From positions 1 through 15,635 of the forward strand of contig CAYTIE010000025.1 in assembly GCA_964437815.1 (NCBI GenBank): a stretch of 15,635 bases of DNA, written 5' to 3'. Source of the stretch: Marisimplicoccus sp964437815 (GTDB lineage Bacteria; Bacteroidota; Bacteroidia; Flavobacteriales; Flavobacteriaceae). The notes under the pieces are model-generated. The model saw only the letters and a list, made by a program, of their open reading frames with translations. It was not told where the DNA came from and ran no database searches. Below are positions 7,784 to 15,358 of this stretch, in pieces. Each line of letters opens with the position of its first letter. Position 1 is the first letter of the stretch. Position numbers and translations under genes: made by a program.

Positions 7784-8890
7784 TTATTTATTTAGAGAAA
7801 GTGCTGATTCAACCTTTTCATCTAGACTTAAGCCTCTTAAATTTTTTGCTATAACATAACCATTTTCATCTAACAAAAAAGATTGAGGGATTGCTCTAAT
7901 ACTATATTGCCTTGCTATAGGATCATTCCAAAAGTTAAGATTTGAGACATGTATCCAAGGAAGGTTGTCATCTGAAACTGCCTTTTCCCATTGTTCTTTT
8001 GTTCTATCTAAAGAAACCCCAACTATTTGAAGTCCAGAAGAGTTATATTTTTTATATAATCTGACTAGATTAGGGTTCTCTATTCTACATGGTCTACACC
8101 AAGCTGCCCAAAAGTCAATCAAGGTAACTTTACCTAAATTTTCACTTAATGTAATATTTTCTCCATCTAAAGAAGGAGCTGTAAAATCTGGTGCTAATTC
8201 ACCAACATTAATTGGATCTTCATATTGTCTTAATAAGTCTGCAATATTTTTCCCCACATTGCTTATTTTAATTCTATTGCTGAATGTGTTAAAAACCTCT
8301 ATAATACTATCTTTATTCACTTTATTTTCAACCATAAAAACCTCTAATAATAGAGCTGACATGTATGAATCTTTATTCTTTACTATAAAATCCCATTCAT
8401 ATAGCATTACTTCTTGTTCTTTTCTGCTAATATCCTTTCTTAATTTAGATGCTAACTCTAAATCATTATCAAAGATTGCTTGTTGTTGATTATAAGCAAT
8501 CTGATTAATATTTTCAATTAAAGTTTTAGTTTGAGTTCTATATACATTAAAATCATTATTAGATTTAGTGCCTGAAACCAAAGATGACGTGATACTGTCT
8601 TTAAATATATTAGCATTAATCTTTCCTGATTCTATTATTGACAGTACATAGCCGTTTATTCCTTCAATCTGAAAATAACTTATCTCAGGAGTAGCAGCTT
8701 CCCCTGTAAATTTAAACTTAGAATTTTTGATAATTGTTGAATCCTTTATATAGGGTTGGTTGTTTTGATCAGCTTGAAGAATGTAAATTTTAGATCCATC
8801 ATCTGCATCAGTAGTTCCATTAATTGTAAAATCATTACTGGAATTACAAGAAATGATTAACAAGGATATTAATAAAAATATGATTCTCAT
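7784..8890 (-). CDS. TlpA/ResA-like thiol-disulfide oxidoreductase lipoprotein with DUF4369 domain
   Basis: This is a membrane-anchored thioredoxin-fold protein that would reduce or exchange disulfides outside the cytoplasm. I place the start at ATG 8890-8888 (368 residues): MRIIFLLISLLIISC is a compact lipoprotein signal much like that of the nearby Ggt, with C15 as lipidation site, and a promoter-like box ends at 8916. A longer form from ATG 8914 would add eight residues. After the signal comes a DUF4369-like beta domain (about residues 20-105), a helical charged linker (about 110-220), then the AhpC/TSA-type thioredoxin domain from APDFTAPSLDG. Its active site is WCRPC (264-268 in this numbering), with the cis-proline loop IPQSF near 334-338. 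Such proteins are common in Bacteroidota, and their partners are mostly unknown. It is divergent from the FAD oxidoreductase gene and leads the acyltransferase gene. Confidence 0.88.
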   Translation of the reverse strand: MRIIFLLISLLIISCNSSNDFTINGTTDADDGSKIYILQADQNNQPYIKDSTIIKNSKFKFTGEAATPEISYFQIEGINGYVLSIIESGKINANIFKDSITSSLVSGTKSNNDFNVYRTQTKTLIENINQIAYNQQQAIFDNDLELASKLRKDISRKEQEVMLYEWDFIVKNKDSYMSALLLEVFMVENKVNKDSIIEVFNTFSNRIKISNVGKNIADLLRQYEDPINVGELAPDFTAPSLDGENITLSENLGKVTLIDFWAAWCRPCRIENPNLVRLYKKYNSSGLQIVGVSLDRTKEQWEKAVSDDNLPWIHVSNLNFWNDPIARQYSIRAIPQSFLLDENGYVIAKNLRGLSLDEKVESALSLNK

Positions 8891-8915
8891 TATTCTAAAA
8901 TTATAGATTGACATT

Positions 8916-8924
8916 GCAAATTTA
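8916..8924 (-). promoter_or_regulatory. Candidate -7 box for the thioredoxin-like lipoprotein gene
   Basis: The minus strand reads TAAATTTGC, a full match to the Bacteroidota -7 form TAnnTTTG(C). A transcript would start around 8908-8912, downstream of the first base of the alternative ATG at 8914, which favours translation from 8890. No TTG-type -33 box is seen at the proper distance, so the call is tentative. Confidence 0.4.
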
Positions 8925-8949
8925 AAAATTCATTTTTAATATATTTAAT

Positions 8950-8958
8950 TAACTTTTG
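8950..8958 (+). promoter_or_regulatory. Candidate -7 box for the FAD oxidoreductase operon
   Basis: TAACTTTTG resembles TAnnTTTG with one extra base between TA and TTTG. It ends 10 bases before the ATG at 8969, suggesting a very short leader. There is no recognisable -33 box. It is the only candidate seen in this 54-78 base divergent gap for the plus-strand operon. Confidence 0.3.
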
Positions 8959-8968
8959 ATAATCTAAG

Positions 8969-10348
8969 ATGGATATAATAAAAAAAATCACAGATGTTGT
9001 CGATGAGTCGTCAATTATAAAGGGAGATGATTTAAAATCAAGATTCTATCATATTTGGAAAACTGATATTTCTCTTGAATCAATTTGCGTTGTCCTTCCT
9101 AGAAATACAGAACAAGTGTCTAAGATTATGAAGATATGTTATGAGGCTGATCAAGAAGTTGTTATTCATGGAGGGCTGACAAACCTTGTAGGAGCTACAA
9201 AAAGTAATAATTCACAAATTGTTATTTCATTAGAAAAGATGAATAATATAATTGAGATTGACACAGAGAGCAAAACTTTAACATGTGAATCTGGAGTTAT
9301 ATTAGAGGATTTGATTAGTGCATGTAAAGAAAAAGACCTTTTGCTTCCTTTAAACTTTGGTGCTAGAGGTTCAGCACAAATTGGAGGGGCTGTATCAACT
9401 AATGCAGGGGGATTAAGGGTTTTTAAATATGGCATGACAAGAAATCTTGTTTTAGGAACAGAAGCTGTATTGCCAAATGGTACAGTAATTAGTTCACTTA
9501 AAAAGCTTATTAAAGATAACTCGGGTTATGATCTAAAACAGATCTTTATTGGGAGTGAAGGAACATTGGGAATTGTAACTAAAGTTGTCTTAAGGCTTTA
9601 TGAGCTTCCATCATCAAGATTAACAGCGCTATCTGCATTAAACTCCTATGACAATGTAATTAAGTTATTAAAACATTTAGAAAAAAATCTATCAGGAAAC
9701 CTGTCCGGATTTGAATTATTATGGAATAGTACATATAAGACAATGGTAAGTGAAAAAACAAACTATAACAAGTATTTGCCAGATACATATAAATATTACG
9801 TGTTTATTGAAAGTACAGGTTCTGATTATGAGAGTGACTATATTAAATTAGAAAATATAATAACCGAGTCATTAGAAAAAGGATATATAGAGGATGCGGT
9901 AATAGGTAAAAACGATAAAGAACAATCTAATATATGGGGGATAAGAGAAGATGTTTCTGTTCTTGCTGATGAAAGAGAATACGATCAACATTTTGATATT
10001 AGTATACCAACATCTTACATAGGTGTTATTATAGATAAGATAACGGGTGAACTTATAAAAAATAACAATGTCAAGACAATTTTTCCATTTGGCCATGTTG
10101 CAGATGGTAATATTCATTTTATAATTGGGAAGGATTCTGATAAAGATTCTATAACAAAAGAAGTTAATGAAATTATATATTCTAATATAGAATCAGTTAA
10201 TGGATCTATTTCCGCAGAGCATGGTATTGGAATTGACAAAAAAGAATATCTTAAAAACACGAGAAATAAAGAAGAGATTGAGTTAATGAAATTACTGAAG
10301 AAATCGATAGACCCAAAAAATATATTAAATCCTGGTAGAATATTGTAA
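8969..10348 (+). CDS. FAD-binding oxidoreductase, GlcD / D-2-hydroxyglutarate dehydrogenase type
   Basis: This flavoprotein of the vanillyl-alcohol oxidase superfamily would oxidise a D-2-hydroxy acid to the 2-oxo acid. Of 459 residues, the first half is the FAD-binding domain: PRNTEQVSKIM at 44-54, GGLTNLVGA at 68-76, AQIGGAVSTNAGG at 136-148, and DLKQIFIGSEGTLGIVT at 188-204. The C-terminal substrate domain carries the metal-ligand motif GHVADGNIH (H376, H383), SAEHGIG (E417, H418) and the family ending DPKNILNPGRIL. The fit is to the glycolate oxidase GlcD / D-lactate / D-2-hydroxyglutarate dehydrogenase group. Substrate is not decided by sequence; D-2-hydroxyglutarate or D-lactate are plausible. 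No iron-sulfur partner is visible next to it, so it probably works as a single chain. It heads the plus-strand operon, 29 bases before aroC. Confidence 0.85.
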   Translation: MDIIKKITDVVDESSIIKGDDLKSRFYHIWKTDISLESICVVLPRNTEQVSKIMKICYEADQEVVIHGGLTNLVGATKSNNSQIVISLEKMNNIIEIDTESKTLTCESGVILEDLISACKEKDLLLPLNFGARGSAQIGGAVSTNAGGLRVFKYGMTRNLVLGTEAVLPNGTVISSLKKLIKDNSGYDLKQIFIGSEGTLGIVTKVVLRLYELPSSRLTALSALNSYDNVIKLLKHLEKNLSGNLSGFELLWNSTYKTMVSEKTNYNKYLPDTYKYYVFIESTGSDYESDYIKLENIITESLEKGYIEDAVIGKNDKEQSNIWGIREDVSVLADEREYDQHFDISIPTSYIGVIIDKITGELIKNNNVKTIFPFGHVADGNIHFIIGKDSDKDSITKEVNEIIYSNIESVNGSISAEHGIGIDKKEYLKNTRNKEEIELMKLLKKSIDPKNILNPGRIL

Positions 10349-10359
10349 TTTAAACATCT

Positions 10360-10367
10360 TATCTTTG
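10360..10367 (+). promoter_or_regulatory. Candidate internal promoter -7 box before aroC
   Basis: TATCTTTG matches TAnnTTTG exactly and ends 10 bases before the aroC ATG, within the largest gap of the plus-strand gene set. The nearest upstream TTG (10343-10345) is 14 bases away, closer than the usual 19-21, so the -33 element is unconvincing. If real, aroC and downstream genes could be transcribed without the FAD oxidoreductase gene, from a leader of only about six bases. Confidence 0.35.
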
Positions 10368-10377
10368 ACGTTACATT

Positions 10378-11442
10378 ATGGCTGGAAATTCATTTGGAAA
10401 CATATTTACATTAACAAGTTTTGGAGAATCTCATGGTCCTGCTCTTGGAGGAATTATTGATGGTTGCCCTGCAGGATTAAAGATTAATTTAAGAAAGGTA
10501 AATGATGATTTAAATAGGAGGAGACCAGGTCAGTCTGAAATTGTTACTCAAAGGAAAGAAGCAGATTCAGTTGAATTTCTTTCAGGTATATTCAAGGATA
10601 AAACAACAGGTACTCCAATTGGCTTTATAATCAAAAATAGAGATCATAAATCTAAAGATTATAAGCATATAATGAAATCTTATAGGCCTTCACATGCTGA
10701 TTTTGTTTACGATAAAAAATATGGATTTAGAGATTATAGAGGAGGAGGTCGAAGTTCAGCAAGAGAAACTGTTGTTAGAGTAGTTGCTGGATCAATTGCA
10801 AAACAATTAATTAGTCCAGTAAAAATTAATGCATTTGTATCCTCAGTAGGTGATGTATCAATGGATTTAGATTTTTCAAAAATAAATTTTAAGAATACTG
10901 AAAAATCAATTGTTAGATGTCCTGAATCAAAAACTGCTAAAAAAATGGAGGATCTGATTAAAAAAACAAGAAAGGCTGGAGATACAATAGGAGGTGTAGT
11001 TTCATGTGTTATAAAAAATCCACCAATTGGTCTAGGAGAGCCTGTTTTTAACAAACTCCATTCAGAACTTGGAAGAGCGATGCTTTCGATTAATGCAGTT
11101 AAAGGGTTTGAATTTGGAAGTGGTTTTAAAGGGTCAAAAATGAAGGGTAGTGAGCATAATGATATTTTTACAAAAGATGGAAAAACTAAGACAAATTTAT
11201 CTGGAGGGATTCAAGGAGGAATTTCAAATGGAATGGATATATACTTTAATGTTGCTTTTAAACCAGTCTCAACAATAATGAAAGACCAGGATACTATTAA
11301 CAATAAAGGGAAACAAATAAAGATTAAAGGGAAGGGAAGACATGACCCATGTGTTGTTCCAAGAGCTGTTCCAATTGTTGAAGCAATGTCAGCAATTGTA
11401 ATAGCTGACTTTTATTTACTAAATAGACTCTCAAAAATTTAA
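10378..11442 (+). CDS. aroC: Chorismate synthase
   Basis: AroC catalyses the last shikimate-pathway step, anti-1,4-elimination of phosphate from 5-enolpyruvylshikimate-3-phosphate to give chorismate, using reduced FMN in the cytoplasm. The 354 residues are normal length for the short bacterial form and hold the family signatures: GNSFGNIFTLTSFGESHG at 3-20, RRRPGQSE at 47-54, RPSHADFVYDKKYG near 103-116 followed by DYRGGGRSSARET, and near the end KPVSTIMK and GRHDPCVVPRAVPIVEAM. The start at 10378 gives the normal N-terminus. No other aromatic-pathway gene lies in the window. The stop is 2 bases before the symporter start, so the two are cotranscribed. Confidence 0.97.
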   Translation: MAGNSFGNIFTLTSFGESHGPALGGIIDGCPAGLKINLRKVNDDLNRRRPGQSEIVTQRKEADSVEFLSGIFKDKTTGTPIGFIIKNRDHKSKDYKHIMKSYRPSHADFVYDKKYGFRDYRGGGRSSARETVVRVVAGSIAKQLISPVKINAFVSSVGDVSMDLDFSKINFKNTEKSIVRCPESKTAKKMEDLIKKTRKAGDTIGGVVSCVIKNPPIGLGEPVFNKLHSELGRAMLSINAVKGFEFGSGFKGSKMKGSEHNDIFTKDGKTKTNLSGGIQGGISNGMDIYFNVAFKPVSTIMKDQDTINNKGKQIKIKGKGRHDPCVVPRAVPIVEAMSAIVIADFYLLNRLSKI

Positions 11443-11444
11443 TT

Positions 11445-12722
11445 ATGAAACTGCATTGGAAAATTATTATTGGTATGGTTGCGGGTGTAATCTTTGGACT
11501 TCTAATGTCTCAAACATCTTTTGGTTCTGATCTTATCAAAGATTGGATAAAACCTTTTGGAACAATATTTATTAACCTTTTAAAGCTAATTGCAATGCCA
11601 TTAATTCTAGCATCTCTTGTTAAGGGTATATCTGATTTAAAGGATATATCAAAGCTTTCAAAAATAGGAACTAGAACTTTAGGTATATACATATGTACAA
11701 CTGTTACAGCTGTAATTATAGGTTTAGTCTTGGTTAATCTTGTTCAACCCGGATCAACTATAACTGAAGAAACAAGAATTGATCTTGTTCAAGAATATGA
11801 GGAGGAAAGAATACAAAAACAGGAACAAGCGCAAGAACAATCTGAGAGTGGTCCACTTCAGCCACTTGTTGATATTGTTCCAGCAAATATATTTGATGCT
11901 GCCACAAATAATAGAAATATGTTACAGGTTATCTTTTTTGCCATCTTCTTTGGAATAGGAATTATCTTGATTGACCCAAAACATGCAAAGCCTGTTAAAG
12001 ATTTTTTTGACGGATTTAATTCAATTATTTTAAAACTAATTGATTTAATTATGGAAAGTGCTCCATATGGTGTGTTTGCACTTTTAGCAACCTTAGTTGT
12101 TGAGTCTCCTAGTATTGATTTATTTATAGCACTTGGAATGTATTCAATTACTCTGATAATTGGACTAATTCTAATGATTTTTATATATGGCATTTTAGTT
12201 AAACTAATCACTAATACTAATCCTGGCTTTTTTATGAGAGGGATTTCTGCAGCACAGCTTTTAGGATTTTCAACAAGCTCAAGTGCCGCAACACTTCCAG
12301 TAACAATGGATTGTGCTGAAAATAAACTTGGAGTAGATAAAGAAATTTCAAGTTTTGTTCTTCCGATTGGTGCAACTGTCAATATGGATGGAACAAGTGT
12401 TTATCAAGCTGTTGCAGCAGTTTTTATTGCCCAAGCATTTGGTTTAGATTTAAGTATAGCAGCACAATTAGGTATAATAGTAACAGCTACTCTTGCTTCG
12501 ATTGGAGCTGCAGCAGTTCCTAGTGCTGGAATTGTAATGTTGGTTATTGTATTAGGTCAAGCAGGAATTCCTGAGGCAGGTTTAGCATTAATAATCGCTG
12601 TAGATAGACCTCTTGATATGTGTAGAACTATAGTAAATGTTACAGGAGATGCAGCTGTTTCAATGATTGTTGCTAAATCAGTAGGAAAATTAAAGGATCC
12701 TAAGGATGTCAGTAAAAATTAA
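11445..12722 (+). CDS. Dicarboxylate / acidic amino acid:cation symporter (DAACS, GltP/DctA-like)
   Basis: This inner-membrane secondary transporter takes up glutamate, aspartate or C4-dicarboxylates with sodium or protons. The 425 residues show the multi-helix layout of the family and its substrate region: serine-rich STSSSAATLP at 276-285 (hairpin 1), NMDGT at 313-317, AAAVPSAG at 355-362 (hairpin 2), and DMCRTIVNVTGDA at 391-403. By alignment from memory with the archaeal aspartate transporter, D391 and R394 correspond to the residues that hold the substrate amino group and side-chain carboxylate, which favours an acidic substrate. The extracellular loop after helix 3 (about 107-137) is rich in Glu and Gln, including EYEEERIQKQEQAQEQ. 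It begins 2 bases after aroC, and its last 17 bases overlap ung. Confidence 0.92.
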   Translation: MKLHWKIIIGMVAGVIFGLLMSQTSFGSDLIKDWIKPFGTIFINLLKLIAMPLILASLVKGISDLKDISKLSKIGTRTLGIYICTTVTAVIIGLVLVNLVQPGSTITEETRIDLVQEYEEERIQKQEQAQEQSESGPLQPLVDIVPANIFDAATNNRNMLQVIFFAIFFGIGIILIDPKHAKPVKDFFDGFNSIILKLIDLIMESAPYGVFALLATLVVESPSIDLFIALGMYSITLIIGLILMIFIYGILVKLITNTNPGFFMRGISAAQLLGFSTSSSAATLPVTMDCAENKLGVDKEISSFVLPIGATVNMDGTSVYQAVAAVFIAQAFGLDLSIAAQLGIIVTATLASIGAAAVPSAGIVMLVIVLGQAGIPEAGLALIIAVDRPLDMCRTIVNVTGDAAVSMIVAKSVGKLKDPKDVSKN

Positions 12723-13380
12723 TGAATCTTGGAAAAAACTACTTGATTCAGAGTTTAATTCAGAATACTTTAAAAATCTAATAACTTTTGTAAAAGAGGA
12801 TTACTCAAAGACTACTTGTTATCCTAAAGGATCTCAGATTTTTAGTGCATTTGATTTTTGCCCAATCAATAATTTAAAGGTTGTAATTATAGGTCAAGAT
12901 CCATACCATGGAGTAGATCAAGCAAATGGACTTTGTTTTTCAGTTAATAAAGGTATTACTCATCCACCATCACTTATTAATATTTTTAAGGAGATCGAAG
13001 TTGATTTAGGATTTAAATTTGAAAATAACAAAGGTGACCTTAGTAAATGGGCTGAACAGGGTGTAATGCTCCTGAATGCAACACTAACTGTTAGACACAA
13101 TTCTGCTGGAAGTCATCAAAATAAAGGTTGGGAAATATTTACAGATAAGGTTATAGAGGTTATATCTAATGAAACAAATAATACTGTATTTTTATTATGG
13201 GGATCATTTGCTAAACAAAAAAAGAAATTGATAGATATAGAAAAACATAAAGTATTAGAATCAGGACACCCCTCACCATTAAGCGCTAACAAAGGTTACT
13301 GGTTTGGTAATAAACATTTTAGTAAATGCAATGATTACCTTGATTCTATTGGTAAAAGTAAAATTGATTGGTCTTTATGA
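12706..13380 (+). CDS. ung: Uracil-DNA glycosylase, family 1
   Basis: Ung removes uracil from DNA after cytosine deamination or dUTP incorporation, starting base excision repair. The 224 residues are normal length, and all family 1 motifs are intact: water-activating GQDPYHG (D65), uracil-pocket LLNATLTVR (N124), and HPSPLSANKGYWFGNKHF with H188; D65 and H188 are within one position of the E. coli numbering. ATG at 12706 lies inside the end of the symporter gene and gives a full N-terminus; the ATG formed by TAATG at 12722 is out of frame. The stop overlaps the start of the E1 gene as ATGA. Such overlaps suggest coupled translation in the operon, not a shared function with the neighbours. Confidence 0.97.
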   Translation: MSVKINESWKKLLDSEFNSEYFKNLITFVKEDYSKTTCYPKGSQIFSAFDFCPINNLKVVIIGQDPYHGVDQANGLCFSVNKGITHPPSLINIFKEIEVDLGFKFENNKGDLSKWAEQGVMLLNATLTVRHNSAGSHQNKGWEIFTDKVIEVISNETNNTVFLLWGSFAKQKKKLIDIEKHKVLESGHPSPLSANKGYWFGNKHFSKCNDYLDSIGKSKIDWSL

Positions 13381-15356
13381 AATTTAATATTACAGGTATA
13401 AATAAATCAGTACTGATTGATCTTTATCAGAATATGCTTAAGTCAAGGATGATTGAAGAGAAGATGATAACCTTATTAAGACAAGGTAAAATTTCAAAAT
13501 GGTTTAGTGGTATAGGGCAAGAAGCAATATCTACAGGTATATCATTGGCATTGAACAAAGATGAATTTATTCTTCCTATGCATAGGAACTTAAGTGTTTT
13601 TACCTCAAGGAATATACCATTAAAAAAACTATTTGCTCAGTGGCAAGGAAAAGAGGAGGGGTTTACTAAAGGAAGGGATAGAAGCTTTCACTTTGGTACT
13701 ATTGAATACAATATAGTTGGAATGATATCCCATTTAGGACCTCAGATGGGAGTAGCTTGTGGAATAGCTTTATCTGAAAAGTTAAAGAATTCAGGTAAAA
13801 TTTCTACTGTATTTACTGGAGATGGAGGAACTAGCCAAGGTGATTTTCATGAAGCTCTTAACATAGCTTCTGTTTGGAAATTACCTGTGATTTTTGCAAT
13901 AGAAAATAACGGTTATGGACTATCAACACCTACAAGTGAGCAGTATGCTATTGGAGATCTTGCTGATAGAGGATCTTCTTATGGTATAGAATCTCATGTG
14001 ATTGATGGTAATAATATAATTGATGTATATAAAGTAATTTCTAAAGCATCTAAATCTATTAGAAAAGATCCTAAACCTATATTATTAGAATTTAAAACGT
14101 TTAGAATGAAAGGTCATGAAGAAGCTAGTGGTCAAGAATATATTGAGAGTAGTTTAATTGATGAGTGGGCAAAAAAAGATCCTATCAAGAACTATGAGAA
14201 ATTCTTACTAAAAGAAAAGATATTATCTAAAGATTCGGTTAAAAAGACAAGAAATGAAATAGCTAAGGAGATAGACAAGAACTGGAAAGATGCTAATTCG
14301 CTTCCAGAAGTTAGTTTTAACAAACAAAAGGAGCTTTTAGACGTATTTAAAGCTTATAAGGCAACCATTATAGAGAATACTTCAAACTCATCAGAAAATA
14401 TAAGATTTGTTGATTCTATTAAAGATGGTATTGATGAAGCGATGGAAGAACATGATAATCTAGTAATAATGGGTCAAGATATAGCTGAATACGGAGGAGT
14501 GTTTAAAATAACAGAAGGATTAATTAATAAATATGGAAAGAATAGGGTGTTTAATACACCTTTATGTGAATCTTCTATACTTTCCGCATCATATGGAATG
14601 AGTATAGGTGGTTTTAAGACAATTGTAGAAATGCAGTTTTCAGACTTTATAAGCTCAGGATTTACTGCAATAGTTAATCTAATTGCAAAGTCTAATTATA
14701 GGTGGTCACAAAATGCAGATATAGTTGTTAGAATGCCATGTGGAGGAGGAGTAGGGGCTGGTCCATTTCATTCACAAACTAATGAAGTATGGTTTAGCAA
14801 GGTTCCTGGCCTGAAGATTGTATATCCAGCATTTCCCTCTGATGCTAAAGGCCTTCTTCATTCATCTATAGATGATCCTAACCCAATTCTGTTCTTTGAG
14901 CATAAGAATTTATATAGGACTGTTAGAGAAGATGTAAAAAAGGGTAGATACACATTGGAGTTAGGTAAAGGAAGAATAAGAAAAGTAGGGGATAACTTAA
15001 CAGTTATAACTTATGGTATGGGGGTTCACTGGATTTTAGATTTACTAAAAGACTATAATAAAGCTCAAATTGAAGTTATTGATCTTAACTCATTAGTTCC
15101 ATGGGATAAGGAATTGGTTTTCAATTCAGTAAAAAAAACAGGTAAAGTTTTACTTTTACAAGAAGATAGTCAGTTTAGTGGATATATGGGAGAAATATCT
15201 AGTTGTATTTCTGAAGAGATTTTCGATTATTTAGATGCTCCTATAGTAAGAGTTGGGTCACTAGATACACCTGTTCCTTTTGCAAAAGAGTTAGAAAAGG
15301 GCTATATGGCTAATAATAGATTAAAAGAAAGACTAGATTATCTACTAAATTATTAA
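13377..15356 (+). CDS. 2-oxoacid (branched-chain type) dehydrogenase E1, fused alpha and beta subunits
   Basis: This thiamine diphosphate enzyme decarboxylates a 2-oxo acid and passes the acyl group to the lipoyl arm of an E2 subunit. The 659 residues are an alpha chain (about 1-335) fused to a beta chain (about 342-659). The alpha part has the thiamine-diphosphate motif GDGGTSQG from G148 to ENNGYG (N177, N178) and FRMKGHEEASGQEYI at 242-256. The beta part has MGQDIAEYGGVF, TPLCESS with E398 as the likely cofactor-activating glutamate, GPFHSQ with H465, and FFEHKNLYR. This single-chain form is usual in Bacteroidota and is normally annotated as branched-chain 2-oxoacid dehydrogenase; pyruvate as substrate is less likely but not excluded. 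I choose ATG at 13377, overlapping the ung stop as ATGA, over TTG at 13368, which adds only three residues. No E2 or E3 gene is in view. Confidence 0.93.
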   Translation: MKFNITGINKSVLIDLYQNMLKSRMIEEKMITLLRQGKISKWFSGIGQEAISTGISLALNKDEFILPMHRNLSVFTSRNIPLKKLFAQWQGKEEGFTKGRDRSFHFGTIEYNIVGMISHLGPQMGVACGIALSEKLKNSGKISTVFTGDGGTSQGDFHEALNIASVWKLPVIFAIENNGYGLSTPTSEQYAIGDLADRGSSYGIESHVIDGNNIIDVYKVISKASKSIRKDPKPILLEFKTFRMKGHEEASGQEYIESSLIDEWAKKDPIKNYEKFLLKEKILSKDSVKKTRNEIAKEIDKNWKDANSLPEVSFNKQKELLDVFKAYKATIIENTSNSSENIRFVDSIKDGIDEAMEEHDNLVIMGQDIAEYGGVFKITEGLINKYGKNRVFNTPLCESSILSASYGMSIGGFKTIVEMQFSDFISSGFTAIVNLIAKSNYRWSQNADIVVRMPCGGGVGAGPFHSQTNEVWFSKVPGLKIVYPAFPSDAKGLLHSSIDDPNPILFFEHKNLYRTVREDVKKGRYTLELGKGRIRKVGDNLTVITYGMGVHWILDLLKDYNKAQIEVIDLNSLVPWDKELVFNSVKKTGKVLLLQEDSQFSGYMGEISSCISEEIFDYLDAPIVRVGSLDTPVPFAKELEKGYMANNRLKERLDYLLNY

Positions 15357-15358
15357 TT

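Noticed and set aside
8259..8489. Open frame on the plus strand inside the thioredoxin-like gene
   Set aside because: It lies antisense to a well-supported gene and has low-complexity Leu/Ser-rich content with no recognisable domain; other antisense frames within the FAD oxidoreductase, aroC and symporter genes were rejected for the same reason.
12722..12724. ATG in TAATG at the symporter stop as the ung start
   Set aside because: It is not in the ung frame; the in-frame ATG at 12706 gives the full family N-terminus.
13368..13376. TTG at 13368 as the start of the fused E1
   Set aside because: It adds only Met-Val-Phe before an ATG that overlaps the ung stop as ATGA, a common coupled junction.
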